Source: Thuidium tamariscinum
Taxonomy: Eukaryota > Streptophyta > Bryopsida > Hypnales > Thuidiaceae
Direction: 5' to 3'
DNA length: 64,000 nucleotides
NCBI GenBank assembly: GCA_947034885.2
Contig: OZ019759.1
Coordinates: 1,676,501 to 1,740,500 of the forward strand
The notes beneath the pieces are model-generated. The model saw nothing but the letters and a program-made list of their open reading frames with translations, searched no databases and had not been told where the DNA came from. Positions 12,791 to 33,033 of this stretch are shown piece by piece. The position numbers and the translations under genes were made by a program. The stretch's first letter is position 1. Every line of letters begins with the position of its first letter.

Positions 12791-13483
12791 CAAGCCAAGT
12801 AACTTGGAGCTTGAGCCACTACATTAGAGATGCTTTGAGGTCAAAGCAAGTTATGGTAGGAAGCTTGAAATCCAACTGTTCTCTCTAAACCACCCATATA
12901 GGGAGCCCTAAAATCACACACGGGGGTTGTAAAACTATTAGAAGTGTATTCATTGTAAAATTTAGTTGGGAAGTCCATGGTTTTTGGATGTTCATTACAT
13001 GAATCAAGTTGTTGTTGCAACTTCTTTTTTTTAATAAAGTGTACCACAACGCAACTAACATTAAAATACAATTAGAAGTGAACGTGGAGGATAGTAAGTG
13101 CTTTTGAATTGGTTTCTAAGCCAATTAAAAATGACAACATCTTCACTATTTTTTGGAATATTAAGTGCATACATTAAGGATTGCTATAACTCTTGTTTAC
13201 ATCTACTTTCATTACTTCTTGGATTCATCTAGCTATGTCTATAGTGATTTTGGAATCAATTATGTGGTACTCTGTAAACACTTGTAGATATATAGTACTT
13301 GCTACTTCCATAAATCCTCAATAATTCATATTGACTTTTAAAAATATGATGAAAATTGATGTAACACTATGCTTCATTCTTCTCTTCAACAAAAGTCTAG
13401 AAAAAAAAATTTAGCCCTCACATTTCTCTACAAACCTCCTCTTCTATTTATATGCACTCTTTAACAACCTTCTACCATAGTAG
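12791..13483. other. Intergenic, no gene recognised
   Basis: AT-rich sequence between the candidate CACTA element and the TA-flanked MITE. The short frames present are not supported by composition or motifs. Confidence 0.5.
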
Positions 13484-13760
13484 TAAGGTAGGTACACCCA
13501 AAATGGCACCTGACCTTAAAGCGCTCTGTACAACGTGCATAGATTTTCAAAATCAGTCATGTACCCAGACTGTAGATGGCGCTTTCAGAAACACACTTTG
13601 ATTGTTAATAACTTTTGCATATGGTATCCAAATCCACTGTTCTTTGGTGTGTTGGAACATGCTTTCACTCACCAACAAGACTGTAAAAAAAATTTGAACA
13701 ACATAAAAACAAGAACTAGGCACAGTAGAAAAACTGGTGCTTTTGGGTGTACCTACCTTA
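13484..13760. mobile_element. MITE with 25-bp terminal inverted repeats, TA-flanked (Tc1/mariner-like)
   Basis: The left end reads TAAGGTAGGTACACCC then AAAATGGCACC. The right end is its complement with minor changes (GGTGC then TTTTGGGTGTACCTACCTTA). TA occurs at both outer edges, fitting a TA target duplication of the Stowaway/mariner type. The element is about 277 bp and encodes nothing recognisable; open frames of about 80 codons on both strands inside it are incidental. Confidence 0.65.
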
Positions 13761-14880
13761 TAAATAGAGTGTGAAGGGATATTATTCTTCACTCTTGTCA
13801 ATGCTTGTTGTACTTACTCTTGTTCCTATTATCAATTTAGTCTTATTTTTAAGTCACTTGCTTTGAATTCATGTCATGATCATCCTTATTTGAAGAATCC
13901 TTTCAATTTTGATCTTGATTTTTTCCAAAATTTGTGTCTACAATAGGTTGTAAGAAGTCTATAGGAGAGTATAAATTTCAAGTATTACCACCAAGTCCAT
14001 GAGTTTTTAGATAATTCCTATATGAAGTGCAACCATTTGGAATTTTACATTAAAAATAAATGCTTTCTAACTTTGAAGCTTATAATCTCATTAACCATAC
14101 TGACTTTGGAATTGAAGTATTTCATGGTAGTCTAGAATAGTTAGGTGTGAAATTACATAGCTACAATGTCAAAAAGTTTATTATATATTGCCACCATGTT
14201 AATTTTGGTATGTGTCTTCCTTTTGAGCAATTTCACAAAATCAATTTTCAAATCTTTTGGGATTCAATTATGCTAAAGTCACAAATGACCTTATAGTCAA
14301 ATGATTAGATAAAATGACAAATATGACTAGGAAATAAGAAAAGTATTCTTAAAAAATAATTTAGCCTACCTTGTTTCTAAAACTTGACAATGTATCGAAA
14401 AATGGCGGTTACTTGTGGTCAAATGATTAGCCCCCCCCCCCCCATCCCTCCAAATCAGTAGCCATTGATCTTTTTTGAAAAAAATCCTCCAAAACACCTT
14501 CCTTTCCATTGATCTTGGATATGGATATTGGGATACAAATATTGGGGTACAATATGTATATAAATACAGAAGATAGATACAAAAATCAATTAATTCATAT
14601 CCATTGTCAAACAAGTTCATTTTGAAAAATATAAGATTGAAGGGTGGGCAAGGTTACTGAAATTTTCAAATTATTTTTAGATCAAATTATTTTTTAGACC
14701 CCCCCAAATAAATCAACAAGGGGTCTAAAAAATAATTTGATCTAAAAACAATGTATTGTATTACAATGCACTGTAAAGTGGCAATAATTGCCAAACACTA
14801 TGACAATGTTGACAAAGTAAGAAGGCCTAAAACATCAAGTGTGTGTTAATTGCATTGAAGTCAATTAAAAAAATTTCCAA
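13761..14880. other. Intergenic with poly-C tract and 29-bp hairpin
   Basis: No gene is recognised. A run of 13 C residues is at 14431-14443. The perfect inverted repeat at 14674-14748 is listed separately. Confidence 0.5.
14674..14748. repeat. Perfect 29-bp inverted repeat (hairpin)
   Basis: Arms at 14674-14702 and 14720-14748 are exact complements around a 17-bp loop (arm core ATCAAATTATTTTTTAGACC). The perfect pairing suggests a recent origin, or a MITE whose internal part has been lost. It lies about 1.0 kb upstream of the kinase start codon. Confidence 0.85.
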
Positions 14881-15082
14881 CACTACAAGAAAAGGGGGTG
14901 TTTTAAGTATAATCCTAGTAGTAAAGTCTTTTAAGTAATGACCTCTAAGTACGGTTTTTAGTAAAATTTTACTAAAAAGATTGTCCTTTAAGAATTTTTT
15001 TACTAAAAACCTTACTTAAAGGTCATTACTTAAAAGACTATATTATTGAGACTATATTTAAAACACCCCTTTCTCTTGTAGT
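14881..15082. mobile_element. CACTA-type MITE, nearly fully palindromic, with CAA target duplication
   Basis: The element starts CACTACAAGAAAAGGGG and ends with the complementary CCCCTTTCTCTTGTAGTG. It is flanked by the 3-bp direct repeat CAA (14878-14880 and 15083-15085), the duplication size expected of CACTA transposons. The complementarity extends through most of its 202 bp (for example GGTCATTACTTAAAAGAC against GTCTTTTAAGTAATGACC), so a transcript would form a long hairpin. It sits about 0.7 kb upstream of the ANR/ARK-like start codon. Confidence 0.85.
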
Positions 15083-15085
15083 GCA

Positions 15086-15791
15086 ATGCTAAATCTGTAA
15101 TAGGACCAAATACAAGTCACTTCCTAGTATATATATTAGTACATATGTTGCCCTTTCAATAAAAACTTGTAAAAGAGAGAGCCTTTAACCCTTACGTTGT
15201 TTACTTCTTTTCAAAGAGTCATTTAAGTAATTGACTTGTGAACGGCAAAAGTTTATGTGGGTGATGGTGCTAATATAAAAAATTGAAGCCATTTGATAGT
15301 CATTGTTTAGTGGTTATAAAAAACATGTTTTTCTACTAGTTTTTGCAACTAATGTATTGGGATATATTTGACTTTGTTTCTCATGCAACTTCTAAAGTTT
15401 GATAAAATCATCATCAATTTCAATTCTCAAAAATACAAAACAGTCGGGCAGATTCTTAAAATTATCCGTGGGCAAGTTCCAAGGACGGCATATTTCCTCC
15501 TTTCAAGACGCAATTCAATCTTGACCGTCCTTCCTCGTGAAGGACATCTTGCGGCTGGTGCTCCACGAGGCTTTGAAACTGCGGAGAGTTGTGACAGCGA
15601 GACAGTGGCACAGTGAAAGCTCCGCTAGGGCTGTGTCTCAGCAATCCTCTGAGATTATTGTGGATGCGAGAAGCTTGCAGGGATCGTTGTCTAATGCTGG
15701 CAGAGGGACTGTGCGAGGGGAAACGGCGGTATCGTTCATTCAAGGAGCCTTGGGATCGTGGCACAGCGAGGGAGGAGTTAGGGTGCACCGG
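15086..15791 (+). promoter_or_regulatory. Promoter and 5' leader region of the PAS-EDR1-kinase gene
   Basis: The sequence changes from AT-rich to distinctly more GC-rich at about 15470-15530 and stays so through exon 1, which suggests transcription starts near there. No convincing TATA box was seen at that distance. The only in-frame ATG before PAS-domain sequence is at 15792; the same frame is open back to about 15537 but has no earlier ATG. An upstream ORF at 15664-15795 overlaps the start. Confidence 0.5.

Positions 15792-15795
<4 letters not shown>
15664..15795 (+). CDS. Upstream ORF (43 codons) ending on the main start codon
   Basis: ATG at 15664 opens a 43-codon frame whose TGA stop (15793-15795) overlaps the main ATG (15792-15794) as ATGA. 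The peptide is rich in Arg, Cys and Glu and has no recognised domain. Such an overlap could allow termination-reinitiation or reduce translation of the kinase. If the transcription start lies downstream of 15664, or an intron removes the ATG, the uORF does not exist. No experimental support is available from the sequence. Confidence 0.4.
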
Positions 15796-24097
<8,302 letters not shown>

Positions 24098-24430
24098 TCA
24101 CCGCGAGGCTTGCTGGGTTCCAAAGATGAGTTATGGTGAACGATGTTGCTGAGTAGAGATTAAAGCTCTCTACATCGCATGATTCCGTGTATGATGTGAG
24201 TAAAGTTATATAGAGATCGTTATTGGATCTTTTTCTGGTCTGAGTTTTAGATAAAGGCAACCATGATGCTGATTCCTGGATGTTTTATTATATATTACTG
24301 ATTTGGTGATTGTCATCGTATAGAGCAACCAGAATCTTCTGGCTTCGGTTGTATGACCTCTTGTCACAAATGGAGGCAGCTCACAAGTTATCCCAAGTTC
24401 CAACTGTTCCAGTTTTCAAATGAAAAGTTC
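24098..24430 (+). other. 3' UTR region of the kinase gene
   Basis: After the TAA at 24095-24097 the sequence loses coding character and becomes AT-rich. Weak polyadenylation-type words (TATTTATGAAATTTAATATG) occur at about 24430-24450. The exact end cannot be set. Confidence 0.35.
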
Positions 24431-27400
24431 TATTTATGAAATTTAATATGATTGCGTGATTAATCTTATGACTTGAAGTTCTGTAATGATGAATCAAGAA
24501 CAGTTTTTAAAAATAATTTTTTACTGATTTTCTCAAAGAACGTCCCAAACTTGAATCACAAACTAGATCTGAATAAGGGCAAAACAATGTGCACCCCTGC
24601 TACATATGGACGGGAATGGGTGTTCCCACCTTAGTGAGATTTACAGTACCTTTACTTGTTTAGTACTTAAAATATCTAATACTTGATTTGGAAACTTACT
24701 CTTAAATGTTGACAAGGATGTTCTGTGGCAACTATTCATTGTGAAGGGTAGAAAGTGGAAAGGGTGGATCTTTTTTTCTACTTTGATTTCTAATGAGTAT
24801 ATTTGCCTTATTTAAAGGAGATGATGTCCCATAGTATCAAAATGCATTATTTTCATGGCCATGAGCCCATCATTCAAGGGTTATTCTTTTAAGGTTTTGC
24901 AAGATTTGATGACTTGTAAGGTAGAAACTTCCATTTTTATACTTGTTTTTAATCTAGGATCTTAGATTCATCCAATTATGTCCCAATTATAACCCTAGAC
25001 TTTAATTAATGTGTTTTCCAAATCCTTAATGTTGATTCTTTGATGCATTTGAAGGATGCATATTTTACTTTCAATTGTTGACAACTAATGTTTGTATTGA
25101 TGTATGTAGAGTTCAAGATTAGGTGCATCTTTGTTACACTTTAAGTGGTTTAGGGATCCAATACTTTGAAAAATCATAGAAATTATAAATGACATTGGAA
25201 AATTTTAATTTTTCTTTAGTATTCATAATTTTCACTCATTGATACTACAAAATTATTATTTTTTAGAAAAGTTGCTTCCAACTATGTTGCATTGCTTATA
25301 TTGATAGTTTTGGATGCTCCTATTTTAAAGAACAATTGTAAGGTCTTTGGAAGATATATTGATTAAATTACTTGTGCCAATATTATTTCTATTAATTTTA
25401 TGTTATAGAGTTGCATAGCATTTGGACTCTCTTTTAAGTTTTATCCTACATTATTGTGGATTCAAATTATTATTTTTTAAGTGAATAAATTTGATTACTT
25501 TATTTTAGAATGGCAACAAGATGAAATTTCAACCAAAAAAGTGGGCTGCTTAATTAATGTGAAATTCTCATAATAAGTGATGAACTTGATTTATTGAAAA
25601 ATGAATGTCTGAAAGGGTACCCAAAAAAGTGTTGAAAATTTTCTTGAAATTTGAGACTTTTGAGGATTGCATGCTTTCCTACAAGTCATGAGGGTTTAAA
25701 TCACCTACCACTAGAGAATTTCTACATGCATACAAGAGAATTTTTCTCAGTAAGGTAGAAGGCTTAGAAATGGACCATCTAAGGGCTGGTCCCCCTTTTC
25801 CATGTATTTACTTGGATGGAAATATTTTAAACCCATTTTTCAGAGAAAGAAAAACTGATGTAGAATGTAACAAAAGTGGTTTCATATTTTTTGAAGCATT
25901 TTTGAATTAGTTATGAATTTTTAAACAAGATGTGTCATAGGTCCCTATTTATGTCCTTAGGTCTTTCATGAATGGTTCACTTGCAACTTCTAAAGAAAGA
26001 TAGAAAAGCAAAGATAATCATTGGCTCCCCAAATTAATAATGACTTTCTCCTTGACTCATTCAATGACTACGAAGGTCTATTTGAAAACCACCTATTGCC
26101 TATTTTCTAGCCTTTCATAGGGGCCATTCTTAATGCCCACTCTATTTCAGAGCCTCCTACCTTATAGGAAAGGTAAGAAGAAAGAATCATCCTTTTTGAG
26201 GTTCTAAGCCTTTCAAGCCTTCTTTTAATAAATTTTCCTAGAAATTCAAGAAGTCAAATCTAATTTAAGGGATTTCATATTATTTGATCTTTTGAAGGAT
26301 TAGATATGAATTTTAAAGGATAATTATATATTGTTGACAATTAAATGTCTATTGACCTTCTTTGGACAGATCGAGAGAAAGATAGAAAGATAGATAAGCA
26401 AATAAATAGATAGATAGAAGTAGCACTAGTTGTGCCAAATAATATTGATGATTAATTTTTTTTTAATTTCCAAAAAATATTAATTAAACAAAATGATTTT
26501 CTTTGCATTTGCAATGTGGTCAAAATTCAAATAGCTCTTTGCAAAGCCCAAATTTTTTGTAATGCCATTTATTATCAGTATCTAGAATAGATAAGACAAT
26601 CTTTATACAAATGGGGTACAAAGAGATAAAACAATCCATATGGTATATAAAAATTAGGATTAGTTGGAGTTCAACTTTTCATAGTTAAGTCAAAAGCAAG
26701 ACTTGTATTAAAAAAAAGCTTCAAACATCATTTATGCATAGTAAAAGGACTTTTTATAAAAAGACTTTACACTATTAAAAGTTGAAAAATGAGCTAAATT
26801 TCCTTTTGATAAACTTGTTTGAGATTTCAAGCTTGTAATTAAAGTTTATGGATGAAGTTCAAAAAAGGGGTGGAAGGGATATTTTCTTTGACATTTTCAC
26901 ATGTCTTCTATAAATTTTATCTATAATTATTTTTTGAAGGCTCAAAATCACCAACAAGTTTTTGGAAATGAAAGTTAGCTTGATCTTCTAACTATGTCCA
27001 AATGAGATTTAAAGTTCTACTTTGAACACAATTCCTAAAATTTTGATAATGAGCAAACAAACTTTTATCATTAGAGGAGAATTGGGGTCTAAAGATGCCT
27101 AACTTGGACTTAACATCTTAAATAATCCTCCAAAATTAGCAAATAATGCCAATATGGTTATGTACAAGATATAGCTTTAGGCAATGACATTAGATTTTTA
27201 AAGGCATTGCCACCAATAGTAATGAGTCATTGAAAAACAATATTCAATCATAGCATTAATTTCTGTTCCTCAAGTTAATAAAATTAAAATTATTGCCAAT
27301 AGTTGTATTGTGTGTCAATGTTGTCAGCATCAAAAATATACTATTCAACTTGACATCTTCATTGCTTGAAGTGGGAAGGTGCCAAAAGAGACCTTGTTTG

Positions 27401-28049
27401 TACATGACAGGACTTATGGATGTTGCCATATAGGCTAAGTACAAGTAAATTGTTGTTAATTTGGCTTGCATCCTTGAGAGATACATTCTATGAAGATTTG
27501 ATGCACTATGTAAGGCAATAGAGTATTTAAAGAGGGTTATTTACATCCAAGGCAAAAATAAAATCCTCTTTATAATTATATAATTTTAACCCCTAAAGGT
27601 TTTTGACTATGTTTTTACCAAAACTGCTCTAAAACTATCATTTCTAGGACAACTACCAAATTTTAGAAATAAAACATTTTTGAAATAATGTAACAGTAGG
27701 GTCTTTTAGTGCATTAGTTCAAGAAGATGTAGAAAATTTTTTAGAAAGTTTCGCCATATAGCATCATAGAAGATTTGGATTTTTAGGAGACTATGAGTTC
27801 CTACAGCCCGAAATTGCATAATCTGCCGCGGGAATGCAATTTTGTAGGAATCCTATGTGGTTGAGAGGGTGCTACATCATTAAAAAAATTGAATTTTTTT
27901 GGAGGGGGCTTTTTTCATATTTCAGGACCCCCCCCCTCCATTTTATTTTATTTTTAAAATGCTAGCCTAACAGCGGCCAGCAATTCCCAGACCAATTTTG
28001 GGACCAATTCTGAAATGGCCCTTTTGACCCCTCAAATCCCCTCTAATGG

Positions 28050-28690
28050 ATTGCAAGGTATTAGTGTTTGAAGTTGCAAAAGTCATTTTTTTACCACTAT
28101 GAAAATCTAAGCAGCTGCAATTCACAAAGCCACATTTGTATGAAATTTTTTTCAAAATGGTTGTTACTCTTTGGATATATTTTTCAATTCAAGTTGGCTA
28201 CATGCTTGAAAATTTTCAAATCATTTGTAATTGTACAACATGTACAAGAAAATAGTAAATAGAAAGAAGTAGAGAATGATCCAAAATACTAAAATGTTAA
28301 CAATTTATTTGTTGAATTGAAAAATGCCAATTCCAACGGTTCAAATGTTGTAATAAACAATGTATACTTAATTTTTTTAATTTTTTTCAAAAATATTGAG
28401 AATTGAGTAAAATAAAGGGCTTCAAATTTTTTTTAGAGTAGAGAATCCATAACTACTTGGAAATTAAAATTCTTCATAACTTTTGACTCATTAATCCAAA
28501 TGAATGATTCAAAGCTTTCCACATATATATAAATCTATAAAACCAATTTCAAATTTTTATTTCCAAAAAAAGTGATTTTTTTCTATCTACCCGAATTGTT
28601 GGAGTTGAGAAACAAACAACATATCATGTGATAACTTTTCAACCATGTAGTCAGAAGTCACAAAAATTATTGGGCTTTGAATATAGCCTA
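28050..28690 (+). repeat. Dispersed repeat, copy 1
   Basis: This stretch aligns, with many substitutions and small gaps, to 61273-61915 in the same orientation. Shared landmarks in order are TCAAGTTGGCTAC, a TTTCAAATCATTTG block, GAGAATNCATAACT-like text, CAAAGCTTTCCA and ACCAATTTCAAAT. It has no coding potential. The family is unknown. Confidence 0.6.
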
Positions 28691-28989
28691 TAAAAAAATG
28701 CATTCATATGGACATAATAAGTAATCATAGTGCCATGAAATATGCTTTTTTTAACCCCTAAAGGACCAAAATACATTTTTGGCAACATAGCGATTTTAGG
28801 CAAGTATTTGTGACTAGAAATTTTCATATTTTAGAACCAAAATTTAATAGGTGTGGATGAGGAGTTATACTATTTATAAGGAAAACGAGTCACAAAGCAA
28901 ATTGAAAGCAAGTGTTAGGAAAGCAAAGTTTCTAGCATGCCTCAGGTGGGTCATTCTTTGTATGTTTCATACCCACCCCACCCCCATGC

Positions 28990-29035
28990 GGCAAGGGGGT
29001 ATTTTTTGGGGGGGTATTTTTTGGGGGGGTATTTA
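28990..29035 (+). repeat. Short tandem repeat with G-runs
   Basis: Three consecutive runs of 5-7 G, separated by TATTTTTT, occur after a CCCACCCCACCCCC stretch on the same strand. The two 15-bp units GGGGGGGTATTTTTT are near identical. A G-quadruplex or a hairpin with the upstream C-runs is possible. Confidence 0.6.
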
Positions 29036-32000
29036 CCTCGAAGACTCAAATAAATGGTCCCCTATAGTTACATAATTTGTGAAAATGTCCTATATTATGG
29101 CACCCTTTACTTACTTCTATTATGTAGGTGAAAGTATTTTTTTGTAGGGTATTTTCTTTATAAGGAGAAAAAGTGAATTGAAGAGAAAGTTAAAAACAAG
29201 AAGATTAGAGAGAAGATAAAGGAAATTTGCATGAAAAGTTGAGATGTTTACTTTGCTCAATATTCTTTTCCATTGTCACACCCTTTTATATATAGAATTT
29301 TAGTCAAGTGAACTAGTATGACAATTTTACCACTTGCAATACACAAAAATTCAAAAATTGAATGTACAAGAACTTTTGCAATGTACAAAAAACACAGTTT
29401 GACAATGCATGATAGGAAAACAATAGAATCACAGTTTATAGAAATTATAGTGCTTTGAAAAGTGAGACATAGATTGCAATGAAAAGTTCACATAACCCTA
29501 ACTTGAAGCTCAAAGTCCATCCACATAGCTTCAACTACATCTCTATCACCTCTATTTTCATCCATCCAAGGTCTATTACTCAGTACAATACAACAACTAG
29601 CTATGCAAACATCATGTAACACCTTTATACTTTGACTCCTTTATACAACCATCTCTAGATAAAATTGAACCTACTGAATACAATTTCTAAGATCCTAATC
29701 TCTAGTCCTTAAATTATATGTAAAATTTTTAATACTTGAGATTTTTTAGCTACCTATTTTACTTATAATGAATCTTTGACTTTGAAAGTCCCCTACTTTA
29801 TTTTTAAATCCTTTATAAATTTTACCTTGAAACAATAAAACCCATGCTATATTATGTCGCATGTGGTTCTTAAAATGTGGGAAGTGACCCATCCAAGTAG
29901 CATGCGAACTTGTAAACCTATGAGCATGTAAGAGAAAAAAAAATTTATAAAAAAAGGGATGAAGGACTTATAACTATGGATTTAGATAAATTTAATTTTC
30001 TTTAAATGTCACTTCATTTTTCCAAAGTTTAGTTGATTTGCAACCATTTAAAAAAATGGTACTCGCATTTATATTCAATTTGAGGGTTGCTTTTATATGA
30101 GCCTAAGAGTGTGAGTCCATAAGCCTAGAAGATTACATAACTATGGTATAGGTGTTTATAATATAGAAACAAACAATACTAGTGTGTGAACTTGAAGTTG
30201 TGAGCTTGCGAGCTACAAGCGTGGAGCTTGTGAACTTAGAGCCCCCAAAGCAAATATTTTTTAATTTTTTGCCCTCCAATTTTTTTTTTAATTTCCAAAA
30301 AATAGAAAAAAAATTATTATATTTAGTAAAATTTTGAGACCCTTGACCGTGTCTTCTATAACTGTGGATGATGACGAATTTCATACTTCAGTGTCATGAT
30401 TTTTTTTTGGCCAAGTATTTAGGGTTCCAAACATTTGTACTAAATTTTAGTAGTTTGGATATATACTACAACAAAAAAGAGGTCAAATGTTTTAAGTATA
30501 GTAGAACCATGTCATTTTGGCACAATTCTATTGTAGTTTTTTTATTGTCTATATTGAATTTAGAGAAGCATGACTTCTATATATCCCATAACAATTGGAA
30601 TTTCTAACATGTGGTAGTATCAGAGGACATGTACAAAATGAATAGACAACTTGAAGGTTAGGATGAGATGCCTACTTCAAATCGTAGTGGTAGACATTTT
30701 ACTCAAATCTTCAAGTTTATTTCATTTTTAATTCATATAAAGAACTATATTTAGGATATAGTAATGTTTTTCCACGTCTTGACATGATCAAAAACATTGT
30801 AAAAAATATAAAAAATAAAACTATAAGAGATGGCTTAGGCCCTAGTAGGAAATGATGAGAAATTTAAAAAAATGAGGTCTATAATGGAGAGAAAGAGTGC
30901 CCAAAAAAATAGGGAGTATTGAGAAGACAAGGGAAAAAATGAAAAATAGAATGGAAATAGAAATGGAAATTCTATGAAAAAAATTTGGGAAAAAAAGTGA
31001 TAAACAAAGTAGAAGAAAAATTAAAAGAAAGGAAAATAGGTAGGGAAGAGAATGGAAAAAATAGGAAAGGAAATGGGGAAAAAGGAAATTGAAAAGAAAA
31101 TGAAATACACAAAAAGAAGTAAAATTTTAGTATTAAAAAAATTCATATTCGTATATGCAAATCATTAAAAATAAGAATTAGGATTCTAGGTCATTCACAT
31201 GAAAACATTACTTGAATACATTTGACAAATGAGACATAATCTCATACTCTATGAATATAGTCTAAGTATAGAATTTCAATCCCTTATGGATCAAATCATT
31301 TCAATTGTAATATATAAAAATGAATACATTACAATTGAAGTACATTAGAAAATGTAACCATGCCTACTATGGAACTGCGATGATTCTTGCTCAAACTAAA
31401 AGTTACTTCAATTCACTGAAATTTTAACTTGATTCATGGATGAATTTCTCTTTGTAGACATCCATTTTGCAAAAATATCTATACAAGTAGCACAAGTGTT
31501 TACAATTCACATATTGTTGTTGACCTTCAATAGCGGACACAACCATATTCACAAAGATTGGGCATGTGTATGTAGGAAATAAACCCATTGTCACTTAATA
31601 TATATATTTCTTTTCAAGTCTATCCCTATCTCTAACACTACAATTTCACCAAGGTGCAAAAAAGGGAGTATGGTCACTCCCACAATTTTCCTTGTAACAA
31701 TTTTGGCACTCTCCTACTTATTTCATTGCTTTGTAATTGGTGCATTTTCAATACTTCAAATGGTTATGTTGTTTTTAACCATTAGATCCCGGGGGGTGCA
31801 CTATTTAGGAAGTTTGTTGATCACCTACGAATAAATTCCTATTATTTAGGGACTATGTAGGTGATTTTTTTGGATTTTTAGGGGGCTTATTTTACCTAAA
31901 ATTCTAAAGGGTGATTATTTCATGTACCCTATCTTTTAGTTAAAAAAATTTTGAGTGCCAATTTTTATATCCTATGTTCATTATAAATATAACATAGTAG

Positions 32001-32512
32001 AAAGTCATACAAACAATTGACATACAAACAGTTACAATAAGCATCCAAATTTTTTTTTTGATCCTTGCAAACCCTAAACCAAATACGAACACAAATTTGA
32101 AATCTTTCAAGCAAATTCAAAAAGACTTTGCCACTATAAATAAAAACCTTAACGTTCAAAAACTTTACTAAATCCTAGTTGCCCACTCACCCCACCACTT
32201 AGTCACTGATTGAAATGATGGAAGTGCCTAGCCAGTGAGAATATCATTCATTTATGGGTTCATTCATCTACATTTAAATGTCTATACAACAAGCATATGG
32301 GATTTTAGTTGACCCTTAGTAAACTATAAATTCTTACACCTCTATAAATTCAATGTATAGCTCATGGATTTATACTATACTAAGTATACTATAAAAAGTT
32401 CAAGTTTTTGGAGGGGAATTTCAGTGGGGCTACTTTAGAAAAAAGAAATTGATAAATTTTTTAATTTTTGTATATCCTTAATTATTTTTAAAGTTTAAAA
32501 GCCCATTATATA

Positions 32513-33033
32513 TGTCGTACGCACAGTCTAGCAGAAAACACCTTTATCACACCCAAACGTGATAACGTGACATGGAATATTGTCCCAGGAGACTCCAAAC
32601 GTTACTATTAGTTGCGTTTTCTAGTTTCTAGGTTTTCCAGCCTCAAAACACCCAAGTTACTACTTTCTTCTAGAATACCACTTGGTTTCCAGATTCCGTT
32701 CCGGATCCGTTAGTGTCCGGATCTCTTCCTTCTGTTCTGGATTACACCGCTATCCGGATCTGTCTTTCAACTCTTTCTGGATTTCCTATTCGGATCCGGT
32801 TTAGTTACTCAATTGTCGGTTTTAGATACCCCTATTTTACCCTCAGGGGGTCCTCTCTTGATCTTTAGAGGGGTAGGGACTTACCACTCATAAACCTCAC
32901 ACTTTCTCCCCTCAAACAAAATACACAAAACACATAAAGACACTCAAATATATCAGATGTTGCAATGTAGGCAGATCCGGATCCTCACAATTTTCCGGAT
33001 GGATCTTGGCTGATCCGGATAGCAAGTCACTCA
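32513..33033 (-). repeat. Solo-like LTR, inverted copy of the 3.3-3.9 kb LTR
   Basis: On the plus strand this begins TGTCGTACGCAC and ends AAGTCACTCA. Its complement therefore has canonical TG...CA ends and matches 3346-3857 throughout. No gag-like sequence adjoins it, so it is either a solo LTR left by recombination or one end of a rearranged element. The 5-bp flanks (ATATA and CACTA) do not match. Confidence 0.7.

Larger units (their letters stand above)
24431..32512. other. Gene-free AT-rich region of about 8 kb
   Basis: No reading frame with gene-like content was found on either strand. Notable contents are a GATA/GATAGATA-rich stretch near 26370-26415, a G-run repeat at 28990-29035, a purine-rich block at 30860-31120, and a dispersed repeat at 28050-28690 that recurs at 61273-61915. 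Much of it is probably old transposon sequence beyond recognition. Confidence 0.5.

Noticed and set aside
14431-14443. Poly-C tract as a functional signal
   Set aside because: Simple homopolymer; length may also be an assembly error.
30471-30543. ACTACAACAAAAAAG and TTGTAGTTTTTTT, possible MITE ends
   Set aside because: The arms match poorly once aligned and no target duplication is present; A/T-rich chance similarity is likely.
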